A DNA stretch of 64,000 nucleotides from Diphasiastrum complanatum (GCA_029204225.1 CM055097.1:7709676-7773675), one strand, 5' to 3'; positions 45,720-64,000 are shown, counted from the first letter of the stretch. Notes: a model not told the origin generated them from the sequence alone. Translations and numbers: made by a program.

Positions 45720-46493
45720 AACCAGTGTACTCTACATGTATGGCATGGAAAACTGCAAGTCAATAGACTCGCCTATGGACCCAAGATTCAAAATATCAAA
45801 GGATATATGTCCGAAAACTGATGTAGAGAAGAAACTGATGTGCAAATACCCCTATCAGTCAATGGGCGGATCGATCATGTATGCCATGGTCTGCACTTGA
45901 CTTAATCTAGCATTTACAGTCAGCACATTGTCATAGTTTATGTCAAATTTCGGCCTACTCACTAGAAGGCTCTACTCAGAGTACTAAGATACATTCAAGC
46001 CACTAAGCACTATGCTTGTGTTATAATGGAAATACAGAAGATGCCTTGACACTACTTACTTATTTTGACTCTGATTGGGCTGGTAATGTGGACACAAGAA
46101 AATCCACTTCTGGCTATCTTTGATTTCTAGTAAGACCCATTTCATGGAACAGTCGGAGGCAGAAATGCATTTCTTTGGCCTCCACAAAATCAGAATATGT
46201 CACACATACCTCTGTTGTGAAGGAGATTATCTGGCTCAGAAGATTGCTTCGGGATCTTATAATCTCTCAAATCAGTTCAACTATACTCTATTGCGACAAT
46301 CAGAGCTGCATTGCTCTATCTCTGAACCCACGAACTCACTCTAGAACTAAACACATTGAAGTTCAATTTCATTTTCTTAGAGTGAAAGTTCAGAATAAAG
46401 ATGTCGAATTAAGTTACTATCCTACTGCCAGTATGTTGGCTGATTTCTTGACTAAGCCTCTCAGGATCCTAGGAGTTAAGCTTAAGGGGGGGG
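45720..46493 (+). pseudogene. Ty1/copia RNase H and polypurine tract
   Basis: Blocks in order: CKYPYQSMGGSIMYAMVCT, LRVLRYIQATKH, DSDWAGNVDTRKSTSGYL, ASTKSEYVTHTSVVKEIIWL and TKHIEVQFHFLRVKVQ, ending LADFLTKPL. Then comes the polypurine tract AAGGGGGGGG at 46484-46493. Stops and a frame change near 46130 show decay. It is the 3' part of the element split at 43890. Confidence 0.88.
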
Positions 46494-47534
46494 TGTTGGA
46501 ATTAAGCATCACTCCAACTCACCAAAATTAGAATCATTCAAGTTCGAGTCATTAGAACATGAATCATTCCAGTTCGTCCTGAGCACAAGTACACTATGTA
46601 AACATACACACACGCTCTCTCTACAACAGCTATGCAGTCTTACTCACTGAAGTTGAACGTTTGTGCAATCAATCAACTGGAGCAGAAGTGGGACCAACGA
46701 CGAACTCTTCGAGTTTGAGATCTTCGAGTACATCATCTTCAATCGATCGCCTATGAAATCAAAGTCTTCGAGTTCGAGATCCACGTCATCCACACTGCCT
46801 TGTCCAAACACATACCACATCACAGTTCACTTTAGCACTTTTTAGTAATTGCGCTACTTTACGCTCGTTGCCCACAAAGTCATTGTAGCTGTTCCGTGTA
46901 TATATACATAACAACAACTCACGAGGCAATAATCAGTGATGAACCTATGATGAACACACATGCAAATGGAGAAGAGTGAATTAGAGTTCCTTCGCAAACT
47001 CCATTGTGACTTAATTATCTGATTTCATAGGATCAGAGATCTTAGAGAGAGTGAAAGATAGAGATAGTTATTTAATATGTAGCTAGCTAAGTAAGATCAC
47101 TGAACACAATGCGCCATTACTGTGAACCATTCTTGGGCACATAATTGTGATCTGATTGTTGTATTCACAACTGCTTAATTCAGATTCTCTATTTCCTTAT
47201 GTGTATTGCACTACAAATACTTTTTGATAATATTTCTTTCTCAATTGACACTCACTCAATTCGGAATGTCTAATCTCGAAGGAAGCATGGCTGACGCCTA
47301 ATTGTTCACTCCCTTCATGATTGTCCCTGACACCTACCAAGACACTCCTCCACTCAATCTAAGTCAATGTTGATGTTGTAGTTTTGGTAAACACTGTAAA
47401 GTTTTCTATGTTGGAGATGTGTTTCTTATTTTGCACCTAATTTATTCGAGAACACCCACCCCAACATGCTTGACCACAAACTGTGGTAACTCACGTGGAT
47501 GATTTAGGCTCTCTTGTATATTCTACCAAGCCAT
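46494..47534 (+). repeat. copia 3' LTR start; end not resolved
   Basis: TGTTGGAATTAAGC follows the polypurine tract at once, so the 3' LTR starts at 46494. It contains TTCGAGTTCGAG-like repeats near 46700. No matching 5' LTR was found before 41990, so its 3' border cannot be set; the end of this interval is arbitrary. Confidence 0.55.
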
Positions 47535-48523
47535 TCACACTTTTTCGATGTTTGGTAGATTTGAGTCCAATCGACGCACACCATACATTATCGGCATCAT
47601 GACATAGTAAGCGTCACATACTCCGTCCCAAAAATGAGAGTCTGCAAGCTTTGTATGCAAGATTTCGACTTTCAATTTCACTCTCATCACTTGACCCTCC
47701 TCCCAATCAGAGAATAATGTACAGACAAAGGTCTCCATGATTTCGTTTTTATTTCAGAGTAGTGATTCAAGTGTGTAAAATTGTGTTCAAAATCTTGTTT
47801 CTACGGGTAGGTTCAGCATGCATACCATGCGTTGTCAAAAAATGTCAAGAACTCTTTGATGTTTCATTACAAACTTGACAATTTTTTGACAATCGTCTAT
47901 AATGGTTTTGAACCATTGCGTATCCTCATTTTTGTACCAATCATGCAACACAAGATTCAAGCTATGTGTGTTGCACCCCGAGCTATATATGTATGGATAA
48001 CGAGCCTCCAATATTCTACCAGCAGCTTTTGACAATTCTTAGCATTGTCCATCACCACCTGGACAACGTTAGATGACCCAATCTCATCTATGATGTCACT
48101 CAACAAGTTTACTATGTAAGTGCCAGTTTTACAGCTTTTAAGAAGCATTCACCGTGAGGACAAACCATCATGATGTTTATCAACGGATGTCGTTGCACAT
48201 TTGACCCATCCATCACTTATGATGGTACATCTTGATGATCCAATGCGGTCCAAACGACTAGTACATCTCACGATCGATGATTTGCTACTCCCACCCAAAA
48301 GATGTTTTCTAATTCTAGGAGCGCCACTGGACTTTTGCAAGTGACAAAAGTTACACTTCCAATCCATATATTTGCCAAGATTTTTGGCAAATTGCCACTC
48401 GGGACTAGGTGACTTCCTAGGAAGTTTCTTCTTGGGTTGCACCGATGTTCCCCTATATGTCAATGGCACATTGACATCTGTAGCGATCTGCGATGTATCA
48501 AGCTGGGGCGTTGGATCACTCAT
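47535..48523 (-). pseudogene. hAT-superfamily transposase remnant
   Basis: From the ATG at 48523 the minus strand gives a basic N-terminus, a BED-type zinc finger (WKCNFCHLQKSSGAPRIRKH) and, after a deletion, CTIISDGWVKCATTS of the DUF659-type domain. The next frames carry EIGSSNVVQVVMDNAKNC, AGRILEARYPYIYSSGCNTH and SLNLVLHDWYKN. The frame 47738-47535 (FWDGVCDAYYVMMPIM) continues it. The C-terminal dimerisation domain is absent. Stops and frameshifts break it at about 48149 and 48035, so it cannot make transposase. Confidence 0.85.
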
Positions 48524-48583
48524 GATGAAGGAATTAAAAAAGTATATGAAGAATATGGATATTAAAGATCTTGAGATATTTAT

Positions 48584-48955
48584 GGACCCTAGATCAAGAT
48601 TGGTTGGAACAAAAAAATGACACACTATTGATGTGAAATTGAGAGCCAATTAATCCCAAAACATAGAGATAATGAACCGACAATGCACATCGTTTCTAAA
48701 TATCATCAAGAAAGTGACTACCCAAGTCATGAAGTTGACGAGAATATACTTTCCAAGATACATTTTTTGGACCCTATATGAAGATTGGTTGGAACAAAAA
48801 AATGAGACACTATTGATGTGAAATTGAGAGACAATTAATCTCAAAACATAGAGATAATGACCCAACAATGCACATCGTTTCTAAATATCATCAAGAAAAC
48901 TGACTACCCAAGTCATGAAGTTGACGAGAATAGACTTTCCAAGATACATATTTTT
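48584..48955 (+). repeat. 185-bp tandem duplication upstream of the hAT frame
   Basis: Units 48584-48768 and 48769-48955 share GATTGGTTGGAACAAAAAAA, AATGCACATCGTTTCTAAAT and GTCATGAAGTTGACGAGAAT with few differences. A third GGATCCT-type start follows at 48956. They sit beside the transposase start, possibly subterminal repeats of the element. Confidence 0.85.

Positions 48956-55937
<6,982 letters not shown>

Positions 55938-55987
<50 letters not shown>
55938..55987 (+). repeat. (GA)n microsatellite
   Basis: Uninterrupted GA tract of about 25 repeats. Confidence 0.96.
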
Positions 55988-55991
<4 letters not shown>

Positions 55992-56261
55992 TCACAGCAT
56001 AGAGGGCTGGAGGGCATATAATTGACATCTAATATCATTACTGTTGAGTATTACAGAGATTATTGTTGAAATTTCAATATTCCCACAAATCATTTGTTTG
56101 TAGAGCTCCCATTAGTCAATATATTACGACAATGAGCGCATTTGTATCAGATGGATGGTTAGAAAGTACTATTGAACTATAAAACCTGCAATTCCATCTC
56201 CCATCTACGCCATTTGTGATGAACTACTACCTTTTAAAAAATTGTAAAATGAAGCTAAAGA

Positions 56262-56362
56262 TTTTGGCAGGCTTCATTTCCTAGCCATAGCCATAATTGC
56301 TGCAGAGAAGAAGCTTGGACTGGAACTCATCACCACAGAAATTACAGAACTCGCAGACATGG
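56262..56362 (+). pseudogene. exon-like coding fragment, unrecognised
   Basis: After TTGGCAG an open frame reads LHFLAIAIIAAEKKLGLELI and TTEITELADM, followed by a GTGAGC donor-like site. The composition is coding-like and it has splice-like borders on both sides, unlike the surrounding AT-rich DNA. I do not recognise the family. It could be an exon scrap captured by a mobile element. Confidence 0.35.
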
Positions 56363-56492
56363 TGAGCTATTATATTACAAGACATGGCTGAGCTATTCTT
56401 TCATGGAAGAGCTCAATTTGAGTATCCCATTGGGGAAAGAACTTTGGATCTAGATGTGCAGCATATTTGAAATTTTTTGATGCCAATCAGAC

Positions 56493-56663
56493 ATGCCAGC
56501 GAATGAAATCAAAAGGGACCCTTTTGAGTCGATGAATAATCTTGATGATTGACAAAAATTGGCTGCATATCACGCTTTCAGTTTCCAGAAAGCAGTTGCT
56601 GAGAGTTCCAAGAAGGCTTCAAAGTTCACTTGGCCATGGCATCTCGATGCCGATGAAGGATAA
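56493..56663 (+). pseudogene. coding-like fragment with one in-frame stop, unrecognised
   Basis: From the ATG at about 56493 the frame reads MPANEIKRDPFESMNNLDD, a TGA, then KLAAYHAFSFQKAVAESSKK and FTWPWHLDADEG before TAA. The frame is coherent on both sides of the TGA, as in a recently broken gene. It ends 14 bp from the stop of the convergent membrane-protein gene. Function unknown. Confidence 0.4.
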
Positions 56664-56676
56664 CTTATTTGCCTAC

Positions 56677-59297
56677 TCATAAAGGCTGGTTGAGGTGCAT
56701 TTGCAACCCTGGGTACGGGTCTGGTCTTGCAAAGTACGTGGGAATGTTTTGGCCAGGCATGACTACAGAAACTCCTTTGTCATAATCGATTTCCTGCACG
56801 ACACAAAACTATCCTTTTACCAAACAAATAAAATAAAATGACGAAGCTAAACTCTCATACAATTTGGGTGACTTTGACTGTTTTGCTCAGACAAAAAAGG
56901 TATACAGTATTGAATTGAAAACCAATGTAAAACCAATGGACAGAGAACAGCTTCTCCGTACAATACAACTGATAAAACCTTTTGACAAATCAATAGAACT
57001 AATCAGGTGAAACTTTTGCCACAAACAGCCAGCAGATCAAATATTCAAAAGTCAGGTTGGTAATTAAGTAACTTTTGATTTCGGCTGACAAGAAATCACG
57101 TCGAAGTACAGCATTTCTTTCAAGAAGCAAGACCTCATACTAGTCTAACCAGTGCCAGAACCCTCTCTGTTTTCCACTTTACAATGCCTCAACAAGCATG
57201 TGTACATTACCTTAAAGGTTGGACTCACTTGAAAGAGTTGATGCACAAACAATTCACAAATATTTATCTATGTTAGGACAAAGGAAATTCTTCATATGCT
57301 GTTGGACTTACTCCAGTATGTGAAAGTTCATGCATGCATTTTCAATGGTTTTATCACGAGACAGAAATCTCAAACAAATGGAATGGATCCAATGGAATAG
57401 ATGTCTAGTTGTGACATGTTGAAGGCCGCATGCAAACAATTGCAATATGTGACTTTCCTCCAAGGTTGGCCAGAGCAAGGTTGCTGTCTTGCTTGCTCAC
57501 TAGAGGTTCTTGCAAAAGTTGTCTGGATAGCAATTTCCAGATATGTAGATTTGCCAAGCTCCTTTGGGTTGGGTTACCCCTAGAACACTTCAGGTTCACC
57601 TTCAGTTCAGAGTACATATGCTTTGCAAGCTTCATTTGCAAAGCCGCTTTGTGTAGAGATTGTAAAATAGATTCATTTCTGTACATAATGTAGAAAACAA
57701 AGTGAAATTTTTTTCCAAAATCAGCCTGAAACACCTTCATGTCACATTTTTACACCTAATGCTCTAACCTTTTGCAAGTTTTTGCTTTAGGTCCAGCCTG
57801 GCCAGTTATGATTGGGTGGTGTCAGGCCTGGCCCATGGCTTTTTGCAAACAAGATGGACCTTGGCCCTTTTTGGTGCTTGAGGGCTAAATTATGACCCAC
57901 ATCCATGCATAATTCTGGAAGCACCACCGATTTCCTCCTTAAAATACACATCCTTGATGAGCATGCCTCTACCTGTAGTTTTATTGGTGGTACATCTGTG
58001 GAGCTAGTCCCTGATGATCAATATGGTGTTCCCGGTCTATTTGTTTTCCATTGAATGTGTTTGTGCTACTCTTTGTGGATGGTGTTTTACATTCATGGGC
58101 TTTACGAATACCTTGGAATCTCGATGGTGCCTTAGGAATCTTCTAGTTGCTGCACTCTCATGTCTCTCACTGTCACCATGATGCTTTCCATTGGCATCCT
58201 TAAATCATTTGCCTAGCTTAGGTTGTAGTTGTTCCAGTTCCCGGTGCAGACTTTTGACATGTTTGGTTACTTCATACAACTTGGGTTCCATTAATAGCTG
58301 CTAATGTCTGGCGTATTAGCAACAACCATCTTCATGTTGGCACCCTTTTTGTTACAGAGTCCGTGCTCTGATGTTCATGTTGATCCTTTCATGTGGCACT
58401 CTCAGTATATTAGGATGGCTCGTGATGATCTTATATGCAACATCTATGGTGGCGCTCTTCTCCAGCTTTACTGAGTTGGATTCTATGTGTTCCTGTTGAG
58501 GTCCTTTTTAGGGATTTCTATGGTGGTAAAAAATCAACATACACAGACTGGCCAATAGCTGAAATCAACACTTTACGGTTACCACTCAGTTTCAAATTTA
58601 TAGGTTTTTCAATCGTAAAAGATCAACCAGTTTTAGTCCTAACATTGAGTTAGAAGATTTTACTCAACTCTTCCACCGACTTCACTGAAAGTTGCCTTGA
58701 ATTTTTTTTTTTTGCATACATGTTAAGGAACTAGTGGTCATTTTATACAACTTGGCAATGTCATTTACGAAGCTAAGCTCCTTAGATGTCAGTCACTACA
58801 CAGTGGTCGGGATTCGAGCTTGCACCTTTCCGGTGGCAGTCAACAACTCTATCCATACACCCCACTGTGATGGACAAATTTTTTACATAGACTCTATTAT
58901 ATAGTTTATATTATATAGACTCTATTATATAGTTTATATATTGTGCAATTGGAGTAATGTGACTAGCCGTGTCAAAAAAACAAAGGAAAGTTACTCACCG
59001 ACTCTTGGTCGTCTGGCTTGTCAGTGTGAGAAGACTGTCCCCGAAACTGTGCAGTTTCCATCTCTGTACTTCGAAGAGTATTCAAAGGCCGCAGAAGTCT
59101 CTCAACTACAGCGATCATTAAGAATACAAAAATCAGAATGGCAGTGGCAATAAACCCGAAAGAAACAGCACTTGCAGCTTTATTGTTAATCCTACTGTTG
59201 CTTCCACTGTCACTGTTAGGTGGATTTGGAGGTAGCGGAGGCCATAACCAATCTCTTTCTCCAGGGCCTGGGCTCTGCGAGTAACCTGGCTGCATTA
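56677..59297 (-). CDS. small single-pass membrane protein, plant-type (two clear exons)
   Basis: The main exon (59297 or ATG 59295 to 58999) ends TCG|GTGAGT; the last exon (56793-56677) begins after GTGCAG. Phase 0 joins them to 137 residues from the ATG at 59295. The first exon has a Pro-rich start (RDWLWPPLPPNPPNSDSG), one transmembrane segment near residues 43-65 (VSFGFIATAILIFVFLMIAV) and a basic flank. The last exon reads GVSVVMPGQNIPTYFARPDP and ends QMHLNQPL. The VMPG..IPT.(I/F)A.P pattern after a single membrane helix is one I know from small plant membrane proteins of unknown function. The 2.2-kb intron contains a SINE. An acceptor (TTGCAG) lies two bases before the ATG, so a further upstream exon is likely. 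Confidence 0.72.
56794..58701. other. intron of the membrane-protein gene
   Basis: No exon recognised between the two coding exons. The minus-strand frame 57740-57405 has no motif or splice context. Confidence 0.4.
58702..58873 (-). mobile_element. tRNA-derived SINE
   Basis: On the minus strand a tRNA-like head contains an A-box-like GTATGGATAGAGTTG and a B-box-like GGTGCAAGCTCGAATCCC with the usual spacing. It is followed by about 90 bp of body and a 12-base A tail (plus-strand T run at 58702-58713). The order head-body-poly(A) and the total of about 170 bp fit a plant SINE. Target duplications are not obvious. It lies in an intron of the membrane-protein gene, in the same orientation. Confidence 0.7.
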
Positions 59298-60545
59298 CTG
59301 CAACAATCCTGTGCTCAGCAAGAAGTAGCTGTTTTCGAGGGAATGCGGAGTGGCTTCACACTTTCCTTAGCTAAACTCTCAGAAATGGCTATGATCTAGT
59401 AACACTTGAATCTAAGACCAAGAAACCGCAACAATATTCCGCTCTCAGGGAAGAAATTCTTGTTTTCCAGAAAACACTGAGTAGCTTCATATATTTCTTT
59501 TATAATATAAGTCAAACTCCCAAAAATGCCTCAGATCTATGAGAGTTCGAAACAAGAACTAAGAAAAACTAATCCTCCACTCTCAAGCAAGAAGTATTCA
59601 GTTTCCAGAAAACAGTGAGTAGTTTCACACGTCCCGCCTAAATATACGTTAAACTCTCAGAAATGGCTCAGATCCATCAACACAAGAATAAAGAACGCAG
59701 AAAATTCGTTCCATTTTATACTTATGGAGTGTCAGCATTACAGCATGATGCTCTTGTAAGTTTTGGCAAGCTCCAAAATAATTGCAGTGGAAATGCTGAC
59801 AACTCTCTGTGCTCTCATGTGAGAGTCTTCATGATACACATTGGCAAAAACAACACTCATTCCTCTAATAAGCAACAAGGACATTGATGTGCATGCTTTC
59901 CAAAGTGCACTATCACCAAGAGAATTCTCCTATTTCACCTCGTATCTAAAGGCACACGTAAATGAAGGCGAAGCAACCACTCATGCCGATATAATTATTG
60001 AGCTCTGAAGGAGTCATCTCACAAAGATTCTCTTCGAAAACACCCCACTATGATGTATCTATAAACTCTTTCATTATCATACCAAACATCATTAGCAATG
60101 CTGCAATGGCACTGCTGAGGACGACGAAATGGCTCGAGCTTCCCAGTTGTTATAGATGCCTAAAGTGCTTCACCGCTGTACTTCAGTTCATGCACTTGAG
60201 CTCAAAAGCTCAAATTACTATTGTACAGGCTATCTCTTAGCTCTTGCCTTTGAGATGTTTGCAGTCATATTGAAAATCCATCTTCTGCATGTCTTCTTTC
60301 CAGAAATTGCTGCAGTTGTCCACGGAAAGCAACACATCAAGTACTGATCAGTAACACAGACAGGTGCATAATTGATCAGACCGAAAGTGTGAGGGGAAAA
60401 GAAGGGAGCGGTATTCAAGAAAAGGAGGAGCACTAAACAGGGAAAAACCAAGAAAGCACGAAACCAATACTCGAAAAATTCACAAGATTCATACCAAGAA
60501 TCAGCAACAAAGATCAAGACAAGACATACACAAGAAAATGCTTAC

Positions 60546-60618
60546 CATTAAAGTACACAATGCGGTCGTCCTTCACCTCGACATCAGCTTTGCCATCGCC
60601 ATCGCCCGCTGCCTCGCG
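60546..60618 (-). CDS. probable upstream exon of the membrane-protein gene
   Basis: A 73-bp GC-rich stretch bounded by an acceptor (TTTCTCGTGCTGCGCAG) and a donor (AATG|GTAAGC). It is open as DGDGKADVEVKDDRIVYFN plus one base. That phase-1 end fits the two bases before the ATG at 59295, which would put the ATG inside a longer protein. If so, the true start lies further upstream and was not found. Alternatively it is a 5' UTR exon. Confidence 0.5.
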
Positions 60619-62090
60619 CTGCGCAGCACGAGAAAGAAACACACACAAAAATTAGAAACTTAACCAAAGATTAATTATCTTAATGAACCCTAGTTAGCCA
60701 CTAATCACCGAGATTAAGGCAACTTTTTGAACTCCCCACCCAGCCACCGGCTACCCCGGTGGTTGCAGTTATACTCGAACCTCTCGGCTGAGGGAAACCA
60801 GCTGGAGCCGGTTAATAGAGGGATGAATACCGGTGGAGCCGGTTACACTAAGGAGGAAAAGGCAAAGAGTGTTGTGAAGGCTTTTGTTCCTTGGAAGGAG
60901 AGTTGGTGGGGCATGGGAAATATATTAAGTTGGCATGTAAACATAATTTTTTTTTTAGACAATTGATTCCCGAGAATCTCAAGCACTCTAGGAACATGGA
61001 TGCATGGCATGTGTCTTGAAAAGATTGGCCACATCTAGAAATGGTGAGTCTAGCGGCCACAACTCCGTTGTGCAAATTATCATTCAAAGAGAAGGAGAGA
61101 GGGAAATATTCGATTTCAACACCCGCATAGGGGTTCAACACCTACACAAGGTGTTGAAATTATGGGCATTCTTCTACAATAGGTTTTGTGCCTGTTGTGC
61201 ACCTATTTGGAAATACCCACCTCCGCCATGATCCATCGCCATGCAACCATGGTGCCCAACCATCACCCATCAAAATACCACAGCTCACTCCTTGCGCCTC
61301 CTTCTGTCCTAGCTCCGGTACTAGGTAGAGTCCACGAAGGCCTCACTCTGACTTGTGCTACCCTTTTTTTTTTCTCTATACATTGTGATGATGTTGACAA
61401 TCATGAGTCTCTTGAATGATATGCAATGTAGTATTACACAGTATGTTAGATGCTTTCGATATGGGGTCTTTCAAGTTGTCATTGAATTTATCTGAGATAG
61501 TATTGTAGTGGATATCGATAGCATATTTGTATATGTTATGTGGTTCCTATATTCTCAAATTTGTTCGATGGTTTGTACGACAACAATCAATCAAAGTTGT
61601 CAACTCTGTGCCCATTGTAATATACAAGTCTAGTATTTATGGTGTCTTGCATTGTGCACATTCTTTAAGTTGTATATGAAATGCATTCGATCAAATATTG
61701 AGATTATGTACAAAAACTAATTATATACAAAAATGCAGGAAAAAAAAAACATCAAATAAGGGTCTTCATATTTAAATTTGGGCTATTGTCATCAACATGT
61801 AGATGAGCATACATGCCTAGAACACATTAACTAAAGTGATATTTTGAGTCAACAACAAGACTTGGGTATTCAAATTTTGGACTATTGCCATCAACATCTA
61901 CAATAAAATCCATGCCTAGGATATGTTAACTCAAATGATAGTCTGAATCAACAAAATAGGTGCTTAGAACATGTAACTCACGTGATATTTCCATCTTGAC
62001 AAGCAAGGTTTATTGTCCTAGGTGAAAATGTACTTGAAGAGTATTGCTGGTAAGTTTTGTAGGGCTTCTAATTTTTGTAAAGACAATGAA
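60619..62090. other. no recognisable gene
   Basis: The plus-strand frame 60727-60966 has a coding-like patch (YTKEEKAKSVVKAFVPWKES) but no known domain or splice context. The first exon of the minus-strand membrane-protein gene may lie here. Confidence 0.3.
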
Positions 62091-62318
62091 GCTATGGATA
62101 GAGATGTAAATGCGCAAACAAAGTATTCTTTTGCAATTAAAAAAAGTTAACATAATATCATGGACTAAGGATATTATGGCTTGTCTTCTTGTCGAGTCTC
62201 AGTAGCTATGGATAGAAATGTAAATGCGCAAATAAAGTATTCTTTTGCAATTAAAAAAAGTTAACATAATATCATGGACTAAGTATATTATGGCAAGTCT
62301 TCTTGTCGAGTCGCGGTA
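62091..62318 (+). repeat. 114-bp tandem duplication
   Basis: Units 62091-62204 and 62205-62318 are nearly identical (GCTATGGATAGA, ATGTAAATGCGCAAA and CTTCTTGTCGAGTC blocks). Non-coding. Confidence 0.92.
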
Positions 62319-63369
62319 GTGGCGAGACATGAAGACAAGTCATTATATATCCTTACCATGGGCCTCCAAACACCCATCGTCATACATAATGCATGTCACG
62401 AGGATTTAAATAAGTTATGGACCTATTTTCAAGATTCTATCAATGATTCCTTCCACGAGAGCTACGTATTTTTCAACATTCCATTCTTGAATCTGGTGTA
62501 TTTTCAGAGTTCCATCCATGAAGACTTTCTATTTTGAGGGCTAAAATTTATAGCCAATATTATTGTAAACAAAAATGAGGTCCCATTATTATGCCCTAGT
62601 AGTGGCACACAATATGAGACAATAAGAGATAATATGTGAGAACATCCAAAAACGTGCTTAGAACATGCGAAGGTTGAAAATGTTCCCCTAAAGCACACAA
62701 GGGATGATACTAAGCCGATCCTAGCGCTCAGGTTCAATGTTATTAAAATAAATAAAGCTCTTTCTATCAATTTTATAGCTAAAATCACTTTGCTTACTTG
62801 TCCAACTTTTCCAAGCATACATCATCCAATCATTATATGAGAAATCACATGTATCTTCTTTGGATGCTTATAAACAATGATGTGTTAAAACCTATATTAG
62901 TGCCACTAACAAATATGAATGTGTTTTTCAGGAGGTCCACCCATACTAAGAGCTCCTACGAGAAATTTGGCAAGTCTGGTAAAACAACAATCGTGAGCAT
63001 TGGTAATCCATCTAAATGAACCCTTGTGGGCCTTATATGTGCAGAGGAGGTATGGTAGAGAATCATTCCCCGAGAAGGTTTTCTGATAATATCTTAGTAG
63101 TAGTGTTTGCTGGGGAAGTGTGAGAAGTTCCCTCTTTGCATGCACTATTGATAACAATAGGCGAACACAATAATGAGGTTAAATTTAGAGCTACATGCGC
63201 GAGACTTGAGATGGCTATAGGTTGATGCTAGAGAGTTGGGATAGATCTTCTTTTTTAAAGTCACTGGTAGTGGGTCAAAACAAATTAATAAATCAACATT
63301 AGTATTTTCATGTAGTATCATAAAATATAGTTTCAAGAATTTAACATCTCTGCTTACAATGCCAAACTA
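62319..63369. other. no recognisable gene
   Basis: Short frames only. The minus-strand copia scrap that follows makes decayed copia sequence likely here. Confidence 0.3.
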
Positions 63370-63500
63370 GTAGAAAGATCATATACTTTGTAAGCTTTGC
63401 GTCTAGTAGGAAAGCCAATGAAGATACATATGGTAGAAGTTACATGTAACTTGTTTTTAATTTCTTGAGGCACTTGTACATAGCATACAAAGCTAAATAA
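63370..63500 (-). pseudogene. Ty1/copia integrase C-terminal scrap
   Basis: The minus strand reads CYVQVPQEIKNKLHVTSTIC, then IFIGFPTRRKAYKVYDL. This matches the copia block where 'V..e.R.Kld.K...ciFiGY....KaYr' ends the integrase core. The flanks are unrecognisable. Confidence 0.65.
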
Positions 63501-64000
63501 TTTCAAATGGCTATATAATAGGTTTGAATACAAGATTCAAGCCTAATATTAACATAAATACAAAATTTACAAGTGAATTGACTAAAGGATGAGGACTGCT
63601 TCAATTGGATGTGTTTAAAAACATAAAATAATAATCATGAGTTGTCATATGTTGTGATGTTACATTGTCCAAGTACCAACATTGGTTGTCTAGTACTTTC
63701 TTTGTATCCACAATGAATAGGTTTGGTCCTTTCTTTTCTTCTTGTGAATTATGTACCTCAACTGTATTGTTCTATGTTGATTTTGTTTGGACTCATTGTC
63801 TATTCTACAGTTTTTGATATCATGGTTGGTTCTCTTGCAATACTTGCAAAAAAGTTTGGTTTTCTATTTTATCACAAAGGTCCCGCCTTTGATTGTTGGA
63901 AATCAGAAGTAGCTTGAGTCTTAGACTTTTTTTTCTACTTTTTCTTAGAGAATCAAACTAACGACTCATCTTTGATAGATAAATATGAAAAAAAAATGCT
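63501..64000. other. no recognisable gene
   Basis: Nothing supported. The frame 63723-63917 ends in a weakly zinc-knuckle-like HKGPAFDCWKSE that I would not assign. Confidence 0.25.

Noticed and set aside
60727-60966. Plus-strand 79-codon protein with a KEEKAKSVVKAF-like patch
   Set aside because: Partly coding-like, but no domain, splice context or neighbours supported a gene call.

Overview
The window looks like nuclear DNA of a large, repeat-rich land-plant genome, most likely a fern. The evidence is spliceosomal introns with GT..AG borders, a PLS-class PPR gene with a decayed DYW tail, plant-type Ty1/copia and Ty3/gypsy elements primed by initiator-Met tRNA, a hAT remnant, a Helitron, and many long (TG)n and (GA)n tracts. 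The fern assignment is an inference from the style of the PPR protein and the repeat load; no marker here proves it. I saw no complete rRNA or tRNA gene and nothing bacterial or organellar.

Three host loci can be supported. (1) A plus-strand gene at 18816-20780 has three coding exons and encodes a 421-residue plant-conserved protein of unknown function. (2) A minus-strand locus runs from 37531 down to 28176. It starts with seven small exons carrying a targeting-like N-terminus and three copies of the plant PDF motif known from OSB organellar ssDNA-binding proteins. Splice phase allows these exons to join a 781-residue PPR exon, giving a predicted 1113-residue PDF(x3)-PPR chimera. (3) A minus-strand gene at about 59297-56677, perhaps with an exon at 60618-60546, encodes a small single-pass membrane protein.

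The rest is transposon debris and simple repeats. 1-9.4 kb: copia and gypsy fragments, a gypsy deletion derivative with both LTRs recognisable (4886-6927), a copia 3' end with LTR, a gypsy integrase-chromodomain end and a LINE RT remnant. 10-11 kb: a 450-bp tandem duplication whose microsatellite arms differ between copies. 11.9-16.5 kb: copia gag-protease, gypsy integrase and gypsy RT remnants. 24.9-25.1 kb: a 203-bp Helitron-like element. 25.2-27.3 kb: (GA)n minisatellites around a LINE-ORF1-like frame. 32.8-36.4 kb: a truncated gypsy element (LTR, PBS, gag, start of protease) inside the large third intron of the PDF-PPR locus, itself interrupted by a TRIM-like unit carrying a tRNA-like promoter. 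38.6-46.5 kb: decayed LTRs and a broken copia. 47.5-49 kb: hAT remnant. 58.7 kb: a tRNA-derived SINE. 60.6-64 kb: mostly featureless, with one tandem repeat and a copia integrase scrap.

The observation most worth following is the PDF-PPR locus. The PPR exon has no targeting peptide of its own and is preceded by a splice acceptor. The upstream exons supply a targeting-like N-terminus and three PDF modules but no OB fold, and the DYW domain downstream has decayed behind a stop codon.
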